Source: Saccharothrix sp. HUAS TT1
GTDB lineage: Bacteria > Actinomycetota > Actinomycetes > Mycobacteriales > Pseudonocardiaceae
Length of the DNA stretch: 64,000 nucleotides
Direction of reading: 5' to 3'
Assembly (NCBI RefSeq): GCF_040744945.1
Contig: NZ_CP160453.1
Location: forward strand, 4,836,001 to 4,900,000
Shown: positions 1 through 8,992 of the stretch, one piece after another
How positions within the stretch are numbered: the first letter of the stretch is position 1
Layout of the letters: each line of letters starts with the position of its first letter
Notes under the pieces: generated by a model
What the model saw: only the letters and a program-made list of their open reading frames with translations
The model's database searches: none
Told to the model about the DNA's origin: nothing
Position numbers and translations under genes: made by a program

Positions 1-2
1 CG

Positions 3-1916
3 CAGCTGCCGCCCGCCGCCGAGCAGGTGCCGCAGCTGGCCGCCTCGGCCGCCGCCGTCCTGGGCGACCGGGCCGCCGACGCCGTCAGCACCCTGCCGCC
101 CGACGCCCTGACCCTGCTGCGCGCCCTCGTGCTGTGCGGCGACGCCCTCGGCTTCGAGCTGACCTGCGCCCTGGCTGCGCCCCGGCACGTGCCCGCCGCC
201 ACCGCCGCCGCCCTGCTGCACCAGGTCGGGCTGATCACCGGCGACGACGAGCTCCGCCCCGCCGGTCCCGAGGTGCGCGCGGGCGCCCTGGCCGGCCTGC
301 CCGCCGACGAGCGCGACCGCCTGCTGCGCGAGGCCGTGGCGATCGGCAGGCGGGCGGCGATCCCGGACGACCGGCTCGCCGCCCTGCTGGTGGCCGCGCC
401 ACCCGTCGACGCCGAGTGGGCCGCCGCCCTGCTGGTCCGGGTCGCCGCCCGCCGCCGGGAGGCCGGTGACCACGCGGCCGCGGCGGCCCTGCTGGCCGCG
501 GCGCTGCGCGAGCCGATGAGCGCGGAACGCCGGCTCGGCCTGCTGGTCGACCTGGGCGCGCTGGAGGTGGTCGACAACCCGCGCGCGGCCGACCGCAGGC
601 TCCGCCAGGCCCTGCTGGAGACCGCGCCGGACGGGCCGACCGCCGTCCTGGCCGCCGACCTGCTGCACGCGCACGGCGACGCGCCGACCGCCCGCCGCGT
701 GATCGCCACCGTGCGCGCCCGCGGCGAGGCGGACGGCGCGGACACCGCCGCCCTGGCCGCCATCGGCTGGCTGGCCGACAACGACTGCACCCCCGACGCC
801 CTGCACCCCGCCCGCGCGTTCCCCGACCCGCCGACCGACTCGCCGGACGTCGGTGAACCGGTCGGCGCGGGCGTCGCGGCCTGGGCGCTGACCCTGCGCG
901 GCGAGCACCGGGCGCGGGCCCGCGCGCTCGCCCGGTGCGCCCTGGCCGCGCGCGACGACGACCGGCCCGCGCCGTTCGGGCACCGCCTGCACGCCTGCCG
1001 CGCGCTGCTGCACGCCGACGACATCGCCTCCGCCGTCGTCGGGCTGGACGCCGTGGTCGCCGACGCCCGCCGTCGCGGCGTGCCCGCCGTCGCCGCTGTC
1101 GCGCTCCTGCACCGCGGCTGGTGCGAGCTGCGCCGGGGCAACCTCGCCCAGGCCGAGGACGACCTGGCGCGGGCCCGCGGGCACCTGCCCGCCGACTCGT
1201 GGCACCCGCGCGTCGCGCCCGCCGTGACCGCCCTGGCCGGGATGGTGCTGCTGGCCCGCCACGAGGTGGACGACGCCGCCCGCGCGACCACCGCCGCACC
1301 GCCCGCCGAAGCCGACCGCGGCGCGGCCTGGGGCCTGCTGCAGTGCGTCCGCGGCGAAGTGGCGCTGGCGCTCGGCGACCCGACGACCGCGCTGCGCCGG
1401 TTCGACCGCTGCGGCCGCGTGCTGCTGGCCCGCGGCTGGGTCAACCCGGCCCTGGCCGCCTGGCGCTCCCTGGCCGCCACCGCGCACGCCACCCTGGGCA
1501 ACCGCGACACCGCCCGCGCGCTCACCTCGGACGCCGTGGAGCGGGCCGTGCGCTGGGGCGCGCCGAGCACTCTCGCGCAGGTGTCGCTGTGGGCGTTCCG
1601 CGTGAACCAGAGGGGTGGCACGACCACCCCCGACACAACGCCCCCCGGCCCGCCCGCCCCCGACCACGGCACGACCGCCCCCAACGCCGCCGACCCCAAC
1701 GCCGCCGACCACAGCATCGCCGCCCCCGACGCCGCCGACCTCAACGCCGGCGACCACAGCATTGCCGACCCCAATGCCGCCGACCACAGCATCGCCGTCC
1801 TGGCGGGCGCGGGCCGGTCGGCCGCCGAGATCGCCGGGCTGCTGGACGTGCCGGTGCACGCCGTGCGCCGCAGGCTCTCCACCTTCCCCGCCCACCCCCG
1901 GGCGCCGAGGCGCTGA
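3..1916 (+). CDS. LuxR/LAL-type transcriptional regulator, C-terminal part (5' end outside window)
   Basis: The frame is open from the first bases of the window, so this is the C-terminal part of a longer protein. The first GTG is at 27, but nothing marks it as a true start. The roughly 630 visible residues are Ala/Arg-rich helical repeats of the TPR-like kind found in the large ATP-binding LuxR (LAL) regulators. They are followed by a Pro/Ala/Asp-rich repeated linker (about residues 540-590) and a short C-terminal helix-turn-helix remnant with AAEIAGLLDVPVHAVRRRL. The HTH is shorter than usual and lacks the normal LTxxExxV entry. The ATPase domain would lie upstream of the window. The stop is 1 base before the GTG of the next LAL gene, so the two are probably co-transcribed. 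Role as a pathway activator is inferred from family only. Confidence 0.75.
   Translation, partial: QLPPAAEQVPQLAASAAAVLGDRAADAVSTLPPDALTLLRALVLCGDALGFELTCALAAPRHVPAATAAALLHQVGLITGDDELRPAGPEVRAGALAGLPADERDRLLREAVAIGRRAAIPDDRLAALLVAAPPVDAEWAAALLVRVAARRREAGDHAAAAALLAAALREPMSAERRLGLLVDLGALEVVDNPRAADRRLRQALLETAPDGPTAVLAADLLHAHGDAPTARRVIATVRARGEADGADTAALAAIGWLADNDCTPDALHPARAFPDPPTDSPDVGEPVGAGVAAWALTLRGEHRARARALARCALAARDDDRPAPFGHRLHACRALLHADDIASAVVGLDAVVADARRRGVPAVAAVALLHRGWCELRRGNLAQAEDDLARARGHLPADSWHPRVAPAVTALAGMVLLARHEVDDAARATTAAPPAEADRGAAWGLLQCVRGEVALALGDPTTALRRFDRCGRVLLARGWVNPALAAWRSLAATAHATLGNRDTARALTSDAVERAVRWGAPSTLAQVSLWAFRVNQRGGTTTPDTTPPGPPAPDHGTTAPNAADPNAADHSIAAPDAADLNAGDHSIADPNAADHSIAVLAGAGRSAAEIAGLLDVPVHAVRRRLSTFPAHPRAPRR
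1681..1800 (+). repeat. In-frame tandem repeat (15/30 bp units) in the regulator linker
   Basis: Imperfect units built on AACGCCGCCGACC and CACAGCATCGCC recur about four times. They encode reiterated NAADP and NAADHSIA peptides directly before the C-terminal HTH. All units are multiples of 15 bases, so the frame is kept. This looks like slippage expansion of a linker. Confidence 0.75.
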
Positions 1917-1917
1917 C

Positions 1918-4758
1918 GTGCTCGCCGAGCGGGAGGACGCCCTCGACGCGGTCCGGCAGGCGTTCGCCTCGGCCGGCGCCGGGTCGCCGGGCCTGCTGCT
2001 GGTCACCGGCGTGCCGGGGGCCGGGCGGTCCGCCGTGCTCGCCGAGGCCGCGAACCTGGTGGACGGTGGCGTCGAACCCGCCAGGGTGCTGCGCGCCGAC
2101 GCCACGCTCGCCGAGTCGGCGTTCCCGTTCGGCGTGGTGCAGCAGCTCGTCCGGCCCGTCGTCACCGGCGCCGACCCGGCCGAGCACGACCGCTGGTTCA
2201 CCGGCCCGGCCGAAGCGGTGCGCCCCCTGTTCCTGGACGACGTCGCGCACACCGCCCCGCACACCGCCCCCTCCGCCGACGCCGTCCTGCCCGGCCTGCA
2301 CGCCCTCGTCTCCCACCTGGCCGAGGACCGGCCCCTGCTCCTCGCCGTCGACGACCTCCAGTGGACCGACCACCCCTCGCTGCGCTGGCTCGCCTACCTG
2401 GTCCGCCGCCTCGCCCGGACCCGCCTGCTGCTCCTGGCCACGCTCGCCGACGGGCACGCGGTGGCCGAGCCCGGCCTGGTGGACGACATCGCCACCGCCG
2501 CCGACCGCACGGTCCAGCTCGCCCCGCTGTCGGCGGTCGGCGTGCACCGGGTGCTGGTCGCCGAGTTCGGCGAGCCCGTCGACCCGGCGTTCACCGCGGC
2601 CTGCCACGCGGTGACCGGCGGCAACCCGGCCGCGCTGCTGGCCGTCGCGCACGGCCTGCACGCCCGCTCGGTGCGCCCGACGGCGTCCGCCGCGGCGGTG
2701 GTCGCGGCGGAGAGCCACGGGCTGCTGCGCGAGCGCAGGCTGTTCCACCTGAGCACCCAGCCCGCGCCGGTGCGGGAGGTGGCGCACGCGCTCGTGGTGC
2801 TCGGCGACGGCGCGGACACCGACCTGGTCGCGGAGGTCGCCGGCCTGGACTCCCTGGGCTGCAAGAGCGCCGTGCACGCGCTGGACCGGCTGGGCCTGCT
2901 GTCCTCGGTGGACCCGCCGCGGCTGGCGGACCCCGGCGTCGGCGTCGCGCTGGAGGCGGTGATGCCGCTGCCGCAGCGGGAAGCGCTGCACCGGCACGCC
3001 GCCACCGTGCTGCACGACGCCGGTCACCCCGCCGAGCGCGTCGCCGAGCAGCTGCTCCGCGTCACCCGCGGCTACCTGCGGTGGGAGGCCGACCTGCTGC
3101 GCAGCGCGGCGGCCTCGGCGCTGGACCGCGGCGCGGGCGAGCGGGCCGTCCGCTACCTGCGCCGGGCGCTGCTGGCCGGGCCGCCCGGCGGGCCGGAGCG
3201 GGCCAGGCTGCTGGTCGACCTGGCCGCCGCCGAGCGCGGGGCCGACCCGGCGTCCTCGGTCAGCCACGTCGCCCAAGCGCTGCCCGACCTGCCCGGCGTG
3301 CCGGAGGCGGCGGTCGCCGTGCTGTCCGTGCCGTTCGCGCTGGCGACCCGCAGCCCGTCGGTGGCCGCCGTCCTGCGCACGCACGCCGCCGCGCCGGACC
3401 CGCAGCTCGCGGTCGCCAACCCGGACCTGGCGCTGCGCCTGGAGGCGCGGGGCCGCGCCCTGGACCGCTTCGGCAAGCAGGGCCTGACCGACGCGGTGGC
3501 CAGGCTGCGCGGGTTCGGCGTGGCCCGGCCGCACGACACCGGCGGCGGCCGGGAACTGCTCGCGGTCCTCGCGCACGCCGCGGCGGCCACGGCCGCGCTG
3601 CCCGCCACCGAGGTCGCCGCGCTCGGCGCGAACCTGCTCGACCGCGAGCAGGCCGACCCCGCCCACGTGCACACCGCGCTGCCGCTGGTCATCACCGCGA
3701 TGGTCGCCGCGGACGCCGGCGCGGTCGTCGCGCCGTGGCTGGAACGCGTGTGGGACTCGGCGCAGCGGCAGGAGTCCACGGGCGTCCGGTCCGCCGTCGC
3801 CGCGCAGCACGCCGCCGTGCTGGCCGCCACCGGCAACCCCGGCCGGGCCAGGGCGCTGGCGCTGGCCGTGCTCGACGGCGACGCCTCGGCCTGGCCGGAG
3901 TCCACCGCGACTGCCACCGTGGTGCTGACCTCGATCGCCCTGCACACCCAGGACGGCGAACTCGCCCGCCGCGTGCTGGACACCGCGCACGACGCCGCGG
4001 ACCCCCGCCTGGTGCTCACCCACCTCGTGCTGCGCGGCCTGCTGGACGCCCTGCGCGGCGACGTCGTGGCGGCGCTGGACAAGATCCTGGCCTGCGGCGA
4101 GCGCGCCGCCCGCTTCGGCTGGACCAACGCGACCGCCCTGCCGTGGCGGGTCTGGGCGGCCGGGCTGCACCAGCGGCTCGGCGACCTGGACCGGGCCTCC
4201 GCGCTCGCCGAGCGCGAGTACGCGGCGGCCCTGGCGTGGGGCGCCCCGACGGCGGTGGGCCGCGCGCTGCGGTTGCGGGGCATGCTGCTCGGCGGCGTGG
4301 AGGGCATCGGCGCGCTGCGCGCGGCGGTGGACCGGCTGCGCGCCGGCGGCGACCCGATCGAACTGGCCCGCGCCCAGGTGATGCTGGGCCGCAGGCTCAC
4401 CGCGCTCGGCGACCCGGCCGCGAGCCAGTCCGTCGAGGAGGCCGACCGGATCGCCCGCGCCGGCGGCGGGGTGTGGCCGGCGGGCAACGACGAGGCCGAG
4501 CTGACCGGGCCGGTGCTGCGGTTGGGCGCGTCCGGCGCCGCGGAGCTGACGCGCGCCGAGCAGTCGGTCGTCGCGATGGTCGTGCGCGGGTGGACCAACC
4601 AGCGCATCGCGGATTCGCTCGGCGTCACCCGCAGGGCCGTCGAGAAGAATCTGACGGGCGCTTATCGGAAACTCGGCGTGCCCGGCCGTTCGGTGTTGGT
4701 CGAGCAGTGGCGCGCGCTGGTGCCCGAGTTGGAAGTCCACGTGGCCGACGAGCGCTGA
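1918..4758 (+). CDS. LAL-family LuxR transcriptional regulator (AAA ATPase, TPR-like, HTH)
   Basis: The protein is 946 residues. The GTG start at 1918 follows the previous stop by one base. An N-terminal nucleotide-binding domain has a P-loop at residues 31-38 (GVPGAGRS), where the usual Walker Lys is Arg. The Walker B segment LLLAVDDLQW lies near residue 140. A long helical-repeat middle follows. A well-formed LuxR HTH ends the protein (about 875-930: LTRAEQSVVAMVVRGWTN, then RIADSLGVTRRAVEKNL and YRKLGV). Size and order are typical of the MalT/LAL family that controls many actinomycete antibiotic clusters. The Arg in the P-loop may weaken ATP hydrolysis. It probably regulates jointly with the upstream LAL gene. 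Targets cannot be told from sequence, but the neighbouring PAS-LuxR gene and PTS operon are candidates. Confidence 0.9.
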   Translation: MLAEREDALDAVRQAFASAGAGSPGLLLVTGVPGAGRSAVLAEAANLVDGGVEPARVLRADATLAESAFPFGVVQQLVRPVVTGADPAEHDRWFTGPAEAVRPLFLDDVAHTAPHTAPSADAVLPGLHALVSHLAEDRPLLLAVDDLQWTDHPSLRWLAYLVRRLARTRLLLLATLADGHAVAEPGLVDDIATAADRTVQLAPLSAVGVHRVLVAEFGEPVDPAFTAACHAVTGGNPAALLAVAHGLHARSVRPTASAAAVVAAESHGLLRERRLFHLSTQPAPVREVAHALVVLGDGADTDLVAEVAGLDSLGCKSAVHALDRLGLLSSVDPPRLADPGVGVALEAVMPLPQREALHRHAATVLHDAGHPAERVAEQLLRVTRGYLRWEADLLRSAAASALDRGAGERAVRYLRRALLAGPPGGPERARLLVDLAAAERGADPASSVSHVAQALPDLPGVPEAAVAVLSVPFALATRSPSVAAVLRTHAAAPDPQLAVANPDLALRLEARGRALDRFGKQGLTDAVARLRGFGVARPHDTGGGRELLAVLAHAAAATAALPATEVAALGANLLDREQADPAHVHTALPLVITAMVAADAGAVVAPWLERVWDSAQRQESTGVRSAVAAQHAAVLAATGNPGRARALALAVLDGDASAWPESTATATVVLTSIALHTQDGELARRVLDTAHDAADPRLVLTHLVLRGLLDALRGDVVAALDKILACGERAARFGWTNATALPWRVWAAGLHQRLGDLDRASALAEREYAAALAWGAPTAVGRALRLRGMLLGGVEGIGALRAAVDRLRAGGDPIELARAQVMLGRRLTALGDPAASQSVEEADRIARAGGGVWPAGNDEAELTGPVLRLGASGAAELTRAEQSVVAMVVRGWTNQRIADSLGVTRRAVEKNLTGAYRKLGVPGRSVLVEQWRALVPELEVHVADER

Positions 4759-5147
4759 GCGTGGTCGTTGCCGGTGTCGTTGTCGCTGCCAATTTCGTTC
4801 ATGTTGTTGTCACCCTGAGTGACCGTTCGTTCGTTGGGTGCAATAGTGCGGTCGAACCACGAGCTTTTTGGCGCGATCACGTGCCTGAGGTTCGGTCCGA
4901 GCGTCCGTTCGGCAGGTCCGTACCGCTGACCGGACGGTACCGAACCACTCCAACGGGTGACTGGCCACGTCCGAACCGTCCGGTCCGTCCACCACGGTTT
5001 TAAGTCCGTATGGTTGCGGTTCTGTTGATTTCGGTGAGTGTGGTCCATATCATGTTGGTTGTTGCTTTCCTCCGGTTCGTCTGCCGGTAAAGCCTTCGGC
5101 GGCTGCCGTCGATCTTCGTCTCGAAACTTGGGAGGAATGGTCTTCCG
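4759..5147. promoter_or_regulatory. 389-bp intergenic region upstream of the PAS-LuxR gene
   Basis: No gene is seen here. The segment is distinctly less GC-rich than its neighbours, especially 4990-5100, as expected of a promoter region. It contains a perfect inverted repeat, GTACCG (4920-4925), 9 bases, CGGTAC (4935-4940), and several GTCCG/CGGAC half-sites around it. A GGAGGA ribosome-binding site at 5131-5136 precedes the ATG at 5148. An operator for the PAS-LuxR gene is plausible but unproven. Confidence 0.45.
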
Positions 5148-5855
5148 ATGAGCACGGATATGGCCGACATCGCGATTCAGGACGTGGGCGGGGCGTTTCC
5201 GGCGTGGCCCTCGACCGACAGTTGGCCGGACAGCGGTCGTGGGGTCTTCCGGTCCTTCTTCGAGCGCTCCGGCATGTGCGTGGCCCACCTGAACCGCTCC
5301 CTGCGCATCCTGGAGGCCAACGCGGACTTCTACCGCCAGTTCGGCCGGGGTCCGGCGGAGCTGTCCGACCGGGAGTTCTGCGACCTGCTGCACCCGAGCG
5401 TCCGCGAGCGGCTGGGGCAGCAGCTGTCCCGGCTCGCCGACGGGCAGCGCCCGCGGTTCGCGGACCGGGTCCTGGCGCTGCGACCGGGCGACAGCGCCCT
5501 GTCCGGCGAGCTGACCGGGTTCGCCGTGCACGGCGAGGCGGGTCTGGTCGACAGCGTCGTGGTGCTCGTGCGCCCGGAGAAGTCCGCGGGCGACGGGCAC
5601 TTGGTGTCCGGCAAGGCCAAGCTGCTGACCGCCATGGACGCCCGCATCCTGGAGGGTGTGGCGGCCGGTGTGTCGACGGTGCAGCTCGCCGCGACGCTCT
5701 ACCTCAGCCGCGGCGGCGTGGAGTACCACGTGTCGACGCTGCTGCGGAAGCTCAAGGTCAAGAACCGGCCGGCCCTGGTCTCCAAGGCGTACTCCATGGG
5801 CATCTTCGGCGTCGGCTCGTGGCCGCCCCGCGTGCTGCCCGAGTACGTCAAGTAG
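5148..5855 (+). CDS. PAS-LuxR transcriptional regulator (PimM type)
   Basis: The protein is 235 residues. The N-terminal half (about 40-150) is a PAS-like sensor domain (GMCVAHLNRSLRILEANADF, then the helix REFCDLLHP). The C-terminus is a LuxR HTH with GGVEYHVSTLLRKLKVKNRP and a tail GSWPPRVLP. This combination and the YHVSTLLRKLKV recognition helix match the PimM/AmphRIV/PteF class of small PAS-LuxR activators known from polyene macrolide clusters, which bind short palindromic operators. No polyene PKS is visible here. The protein may act on the PTS operon, on genes left of the window, or on the enediyne-type PKS at 30 kb. ATG 5148 has GGAGGA 11 bases upstream. Confidence 0.85.
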   Translation: MSTDMADIAIQDVGGAFPAWPSTDSWPDSGRGVFRSFFERSGMCVAHLNRSLRILEANADFYRQFGRGPAELSDREFCDLLHPSVRERLGQQLSRLADGQRPRFADRVLALRPGDSALSGELTGFAVHGEAGLVDSVVVLVRPEKSAGDGHLVSGKAKLLTAMDARILEGVAAGVSTVQLAATLYLSRGGVEYHVSTLLRKLKVKNRPALVSKAYSMGIFGVGSWPPRVLPEYVK

Positions 5856-5951
5856 CCCGTCGCGCTCGGTACGTGTTGGTTCGTGTGGCTTCCCGGGGGT
5901 CGTGTAGCGCTGGTGCGACTAGGGGAACTCATAGTTTCTCCGCTGTGGCCC

Positions 5952-5968
5952 TTGTGTAAACAACACAA
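5952..5968. promoter_or_regulatory. Inverted repeat TTGTGT-N5-ACACAA upstream of the PTS operon
   Basis: A perfect 6+6 base inverted repeat with a 5-base centre lies in an unusually AT-rich patch 73-89 bases upstream of the GTG at 6041. Size and place fit an operator for a sugar-responsive repressor (LacI, GntR or DeoR class). The cognate regulator is not obvious in the window. Confidence 0.45.
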
Positions 5969-6040
5969 ACGAATCTAAAGTCACCCAAACCAACCCGCCC
6001 GACCGGTGGCGGTGCCGGAAAGACTTCGAGGTGGTGTGAA

Positions 6041-6976
6041 GTGTTCTTGACCGTGACGGCCAACCCGAGCGTGGACCGCACAGTCGAGGTCGACCGGCTG
6101 ACCAGGGGCGACCTGCACCGGGCGTCCGGGGTGCACGTGCAGCCCGGCGGCAAGGGGATCAACGTCGCCCGCGCCCTGGTGCGCAACGGCTGCAAGGCCC
6201 GCGCCGTGGTGCCGGCCGGTGGCGCGGAGGGCGACCAGCTCATCCGCCTGCTCACCGAGTACAGCATCGAGGTCGTGCGGGTCGCCGCCCTCGGCCCGGT
6301 GCGCAGCAACATCACCATCGTCGAGCCGGACGCCACGGTGACCAAGCTGAACGAGGCGGGCGCCCGCCTGAGCGGCCCCGAGCTGGAGGCGTTCTTCGAC
6401 GCGGTGCTGGCCCACATGTCCGGAGTGGACTGGGTGGTCGCCGCCGGCAGCCTCCCACCGGGCGTGCCCGCCGAGTTCTACGCGGATTTGATCGACCGAC
6501 TCGCCCACACGGGGGCGAAGGTCGCGGTGGACACCAGCGGCTCCGCGCTGCTGGCCGCGGTGGAGGCCGGACCTGCCCTGGTCAAGCCCAACCTGGAGGA
6601 GTTGGCCGAGGTGGTCGACCGTCCACTGCGGACGTTGCGGGAGGTCGTCGACGCGGCCCGGGAACTGCGTTCCCGGGGGGCGAAGGCGGTGCTGGCCAGT
6701 CTCGGCGGGCAAGGCGCCGTGCTGGTCGACGGCGAGGGCTCCTGGCACGCCGAGGCACGGGCGGAAGCCCGCAGCTCGGTCGGCGCCGGGGACGCGCTGC
6801 TCGCCGGTTTCCTCTCCGCAGGGGGAATTGGCCCCTCCGCACTGGCCACGGGCGTCGCTTGGGGAGCGGCGGCCGTTTCGTTGCCCGGCAGCACGATGCC
6901 GGGTCCCGAAGACGTGCGCGCACACCGGGTGGTGGTGCACCCGGACATCGAGTGGGACCGCCGGATCGACGTCTGA
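6041..6976 (+). CDS. fruK: PfkB-family hexose-phosphate kinase (1-phosphofructokinase type)
   Basis: The protein is 311 residues, normal for the FruK/LacC branch of the PfkB ribokinase superfamily. The N-terminal substrate signature is GGKGINVARAL (about residues 38-48). The C-terminal anion-hole/catalytic-base signature is SVGAGDALLAGFL (about 245-257). The family phosphorylates sugar phosphates such as fructose 1-phosphate or tagatose 6-phosphate with ATP. It is the first gene of a PTS operon and probably handles the phospho-sugar made by the downstream transporter and dehydrogenase. The start GTG 6041 gives the family N-terminus FLTVTANPSVDRT. The EIIC is of mannitol rather than fructose type, so the exact substrate is open. 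Confidence 0.85.
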   Translation: MFLTVTANPSVDRTVEVDRLTRGDLHRASGVHVQPGGKGINVARALVRNGCKARAVVPAGGAEGDQLIRLLTEYSIEVVRVAALGPVRSNITIVEPDATVTKLNEAGARLSGPELEAFFDAVLAHMSGVDWVVAAGSLPPGVPAEFYADLIDRLAHTGAKVAVDTSGSALLAAVEAGPALVKPNLEELAEVVDRPLRTLREVVDAARELRSRGAKAVLASLGGQGAVLVDGEGSWHAEARAEARSSVGAGDALLAGFLSAGGIGPSALATGVAWGAAAVSLPGSTMPGPEDVRAHRVVVHPDIEWDRRIDV

Positions 6977-7082
6977 TCCGACGGTTCCCGCCGGTCGCCG
7001 ACGCCGGGCGAAGACGCCCGGTTCCGCCGCCGCAGCGACGGCGTTCTCCCTAGTCCCTCCAGCAGTAGTGGAAGTGTCAACG

Positions 7083-8198
7083 ATGACGAGCAACGACACC
7101 CAGGCCCCTGAAGACACCCAGTCCCGCGGCCAGCGCGCGCGGGTGGGCATCCAGCGCTTCGGTGGACACCTCGCCGCCATGGTCATGCCCAACATCGGCG
7201 CGTTCATCGCGTGGGGCCTGATCACCGCGATGTTCATCCCGACCGGGTGGATCCCCAACGAGACGATCGGCGAACTCGTCGGTCCGATGATCACGTTCCT
7301 GCTGCCGACCCTCATCGGCTACACCGGCGGCCGGCTGGTCCACGGCCAGCGCGGTGCGGTGGTCGGCGCGATCGCCACCTTCGGTGTGATCGTCGGCGCG
7401 GAAATCCCCATGTTCCTCGGCGCGATGCTCGTCGGCCCCCTCGGCGGCTTCCTGATCAAGCTGTGGGACGAGAAGGTCGGCGTGAAGGTCGCGCCGGGCT
7501 TCAAGATGCTGGTCGACAACTTCAGCGCCGGCATCATCGGCGGCGCGCTCGCGGTCGGCAGCCTGTTCTCCATCGGCCCGGTCGTGGAGGGCATCACCAA
7601 GGCCCTCGGCAACGGCGTGCAGTGGCTGCTCGACGTCGGCGTGCTGCCCCTGGTGTCGGTGATCGTCGAGCCCGCCAAGATCCTGTTCCTCAACAACGCC
7701 ATCAACCACGGCGTGCTGAGCCCCTTGGGCGTGGCCGAGGCGCTGGCCAACGGCAAGGCGATCCACTTCCTCATCGAGGCCAACCCCGGTCCGGGCCTGG
7801 GCGTGCTGGCCGCGCTGAGCGTGTTCGGCCCCCGCGCCGCCCGCGCCACGGCTCCCGGTGCGATCGTCATCCACTTCCTGGGCGGCATCCACGAGATCTA
7901 CTTCCCGTACATCCTGGCGAACCCGAAGCTGCTGCTGTCGGTGATCGCCGGTGGCGCGTCCGGTGTGCTCACGTTCAGCATCTTCGACGCGGGCCTGGTC
8001 GCGACGCCGTCCCCCGGCAGCATCATCGCCGTGATGGCCGTGACGCCGAAGGGCGGGCACTTCGCGGTCATCGCGGGTGTGCTGGCCGCCGCGGTCGTCG
8101 CGTTCGTGGTCGCCGCGGTGCTGATGAAGTTCGGTCGGGACGCCCGCCGCGAGGAGCGGGACCAGCAGCTCGCCAACGGTGGTGCGGTCGCGGCCTGA
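7083..8198 (+). CDS. PTS mannitol-family permease, EIIC component
   Basis: The protein is 371 residues with about eight hydrophobic segments. It belongs to the mannitol (MtlA) branch, shown by NNAINHGVLSPLG, EANPGPGLG and GGIHEIYFPYI, which in MtlA line the sugar path. In this family EIIC translocates the polyol or sugar while EIIB phosphorylates it. MtlA of enteric bacteria fuses C, B and A, whereas here they are three adjacent genes. The ATG at 7083 is favoured. An in-frame GTG a few codons upstream is possible. It is followed after 40 bases by EIIB. Confidence 0.88.
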   Translation: MTSNDTQAPEDTQSRGQRARVGIQRFGGHLAAMVMPNIGAFIAWGLITAMFIPTGWIPNETIGELVGPMITFLLPTLIGYTGGRLVHGQRGAVVGAIATFGVIVGAEIPMFLGAMLVGPLGGFLIKLWDEKVGVKVAPGFKMLVDNFSAGIIGGALAVGSLFSIGPVVEGITKALGNGVQWLLDVGVLPLVSVIVEPAKILFLNNAINHGVLSPLGVAEALANGKAIHFLIEANPGPGLGVLAALSVFGPRAARATAPGAIVIHFLGGIHEIYFPYILANPKLLLSVIAGGASGVLTFSIFDAGLVATPSPGSIIAVMAVTPKGGHFAVIAGVLAAAVVAFVVAAVLMKFGRDARREERDQQLANGGAVAA

Positions 8199-8238
8199 CC
8201 CGGTCAGACTCGGGAGCACCGGACGAGAGGAGAGGGAC

Positions 8239-8541
8239 ATGAGCATCCAGGGCAAGGACATCACGAAGGTGGTCATCGCCTGCGACGCGGGCATGGGCAG
8301 CAGCGTGATGGTGGCCTCGCAGATGGCCAAGCGGCTCAAGCCGTACAAGGTGGCCGTGCAGCACAGCCCGGTCAACGAGATCCCGGGTGACGCGCAGGTC
8401 GTGCTGTGCCAGCAGGGTCTGGTGCCCAGGGCGCTGAAGAACTCGTCGGGCGCGGTCGTCATCGGCTTCCAGAACTTCATGGGAGACCCGGTGTTCGACC
8501 GCGTGGAAGCCGCCATCCGGGACGGTGGGGAGCTTGGCTGA
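8239..8541 (+). CDS. PTS mannitol-family EIIB component
   Basis: The protein is 100 residues with the EIIB phosphocysteine loop ACDAGMGSS; Cys15 is the expected phosphorylation site. A purine-rich GAGAGGAGAGG sits just ahead of the ATG. This cytosolic protein passes phosphate from EIIA to the incoming sugar on EIIC. Its 3' end overlaps the start of the EIIA gene by 17 bases, showing tight translational coupling. Confidence 0.9.
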   Translation: MSIQGKDITKVVIACDAGMGSSVMVASQMAKRLKPYKVAVQHSPVNEIPGDAQVVLCQQGLVPRALKNSSGAVVIGFQNFMGDPVFDRVEAAIRDGGELG

Positions 8542-8992
8542 GCTGCTGACCGCGGCGGGGGTCCGGCTCGGCCGGACCGCCGCCGACCGCGCCTCGGCGA
8601 TCGACCAGGTCGGGGCCGCGCTGCTGGAGCTGGGCGCGGTCGACCCCGAGTACCTGACCGCCATGCACGAGCGCGAAGCCTCGGTCTCGACGTTCATCGG
8701 CGAGGGCGTGGCCATCCCGCACGGCACGGACGCCTCCAGGGTCCACGTCCGCCGGTCCTCGCTGGCGGTGCTCCAGTTCCCCGAAGGGGTCGACTGGGGC
8801 GGCGAGGACGTGCGGCTGTGCGTCGGCATCGCGGCCAGGGGAACGGAGCAGGTCGGCATCCTCAGCGCCCTGGCCCACGTGCTCATGGAACCCGAACTGG
8901 CGGCCGAGCTCCGCGAGGCGCCCGACGCCGACACCGTCCTGCGCATCCTGCGGACGGTGGACATTGAGAAGGACGAGGAGACAGCGCAGTGA
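8525..8992 (+). CDS. PTS mannitol/fructose-type EIIA component
   Basis: The protein is 155 residues with the EIIA phosphohistidine motif GVAIPHGTD (His66) and the usual VGIAARG and GILSALAHVL core. It receives phosphate from HPr and hands it to EIIB. Two starts are possible: GTG 8525, overlapping EIIB by 17 bases, or TTG 8534, better placed behind GGGGAG. The stop overlaps the next GTG (GTGA at 8989-8992), so the dehydrogenase is coupled to it. Confidence 0.88.
   Translation: MGSLAELLTAAGVRLGRTAADRASAIDQVGAALLELGAVDPEYLTAMHEREASVSTFIGEGVAIPHGTDASRVHVRRSSLAVLQFPEGVDWGGEDVRLCVGIAARGTEQVGILSALAHVLMEPELAAELREAPDADTVLRILRTVDIEKDEETAQ

Noticed and set aside
1741..4740. A 999-codon open frame on the minus strand across the LAL gene
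   Set aside because: Shadow of a real regulator with P-loop and HTH on the plus strand; composition is non-protein-like.
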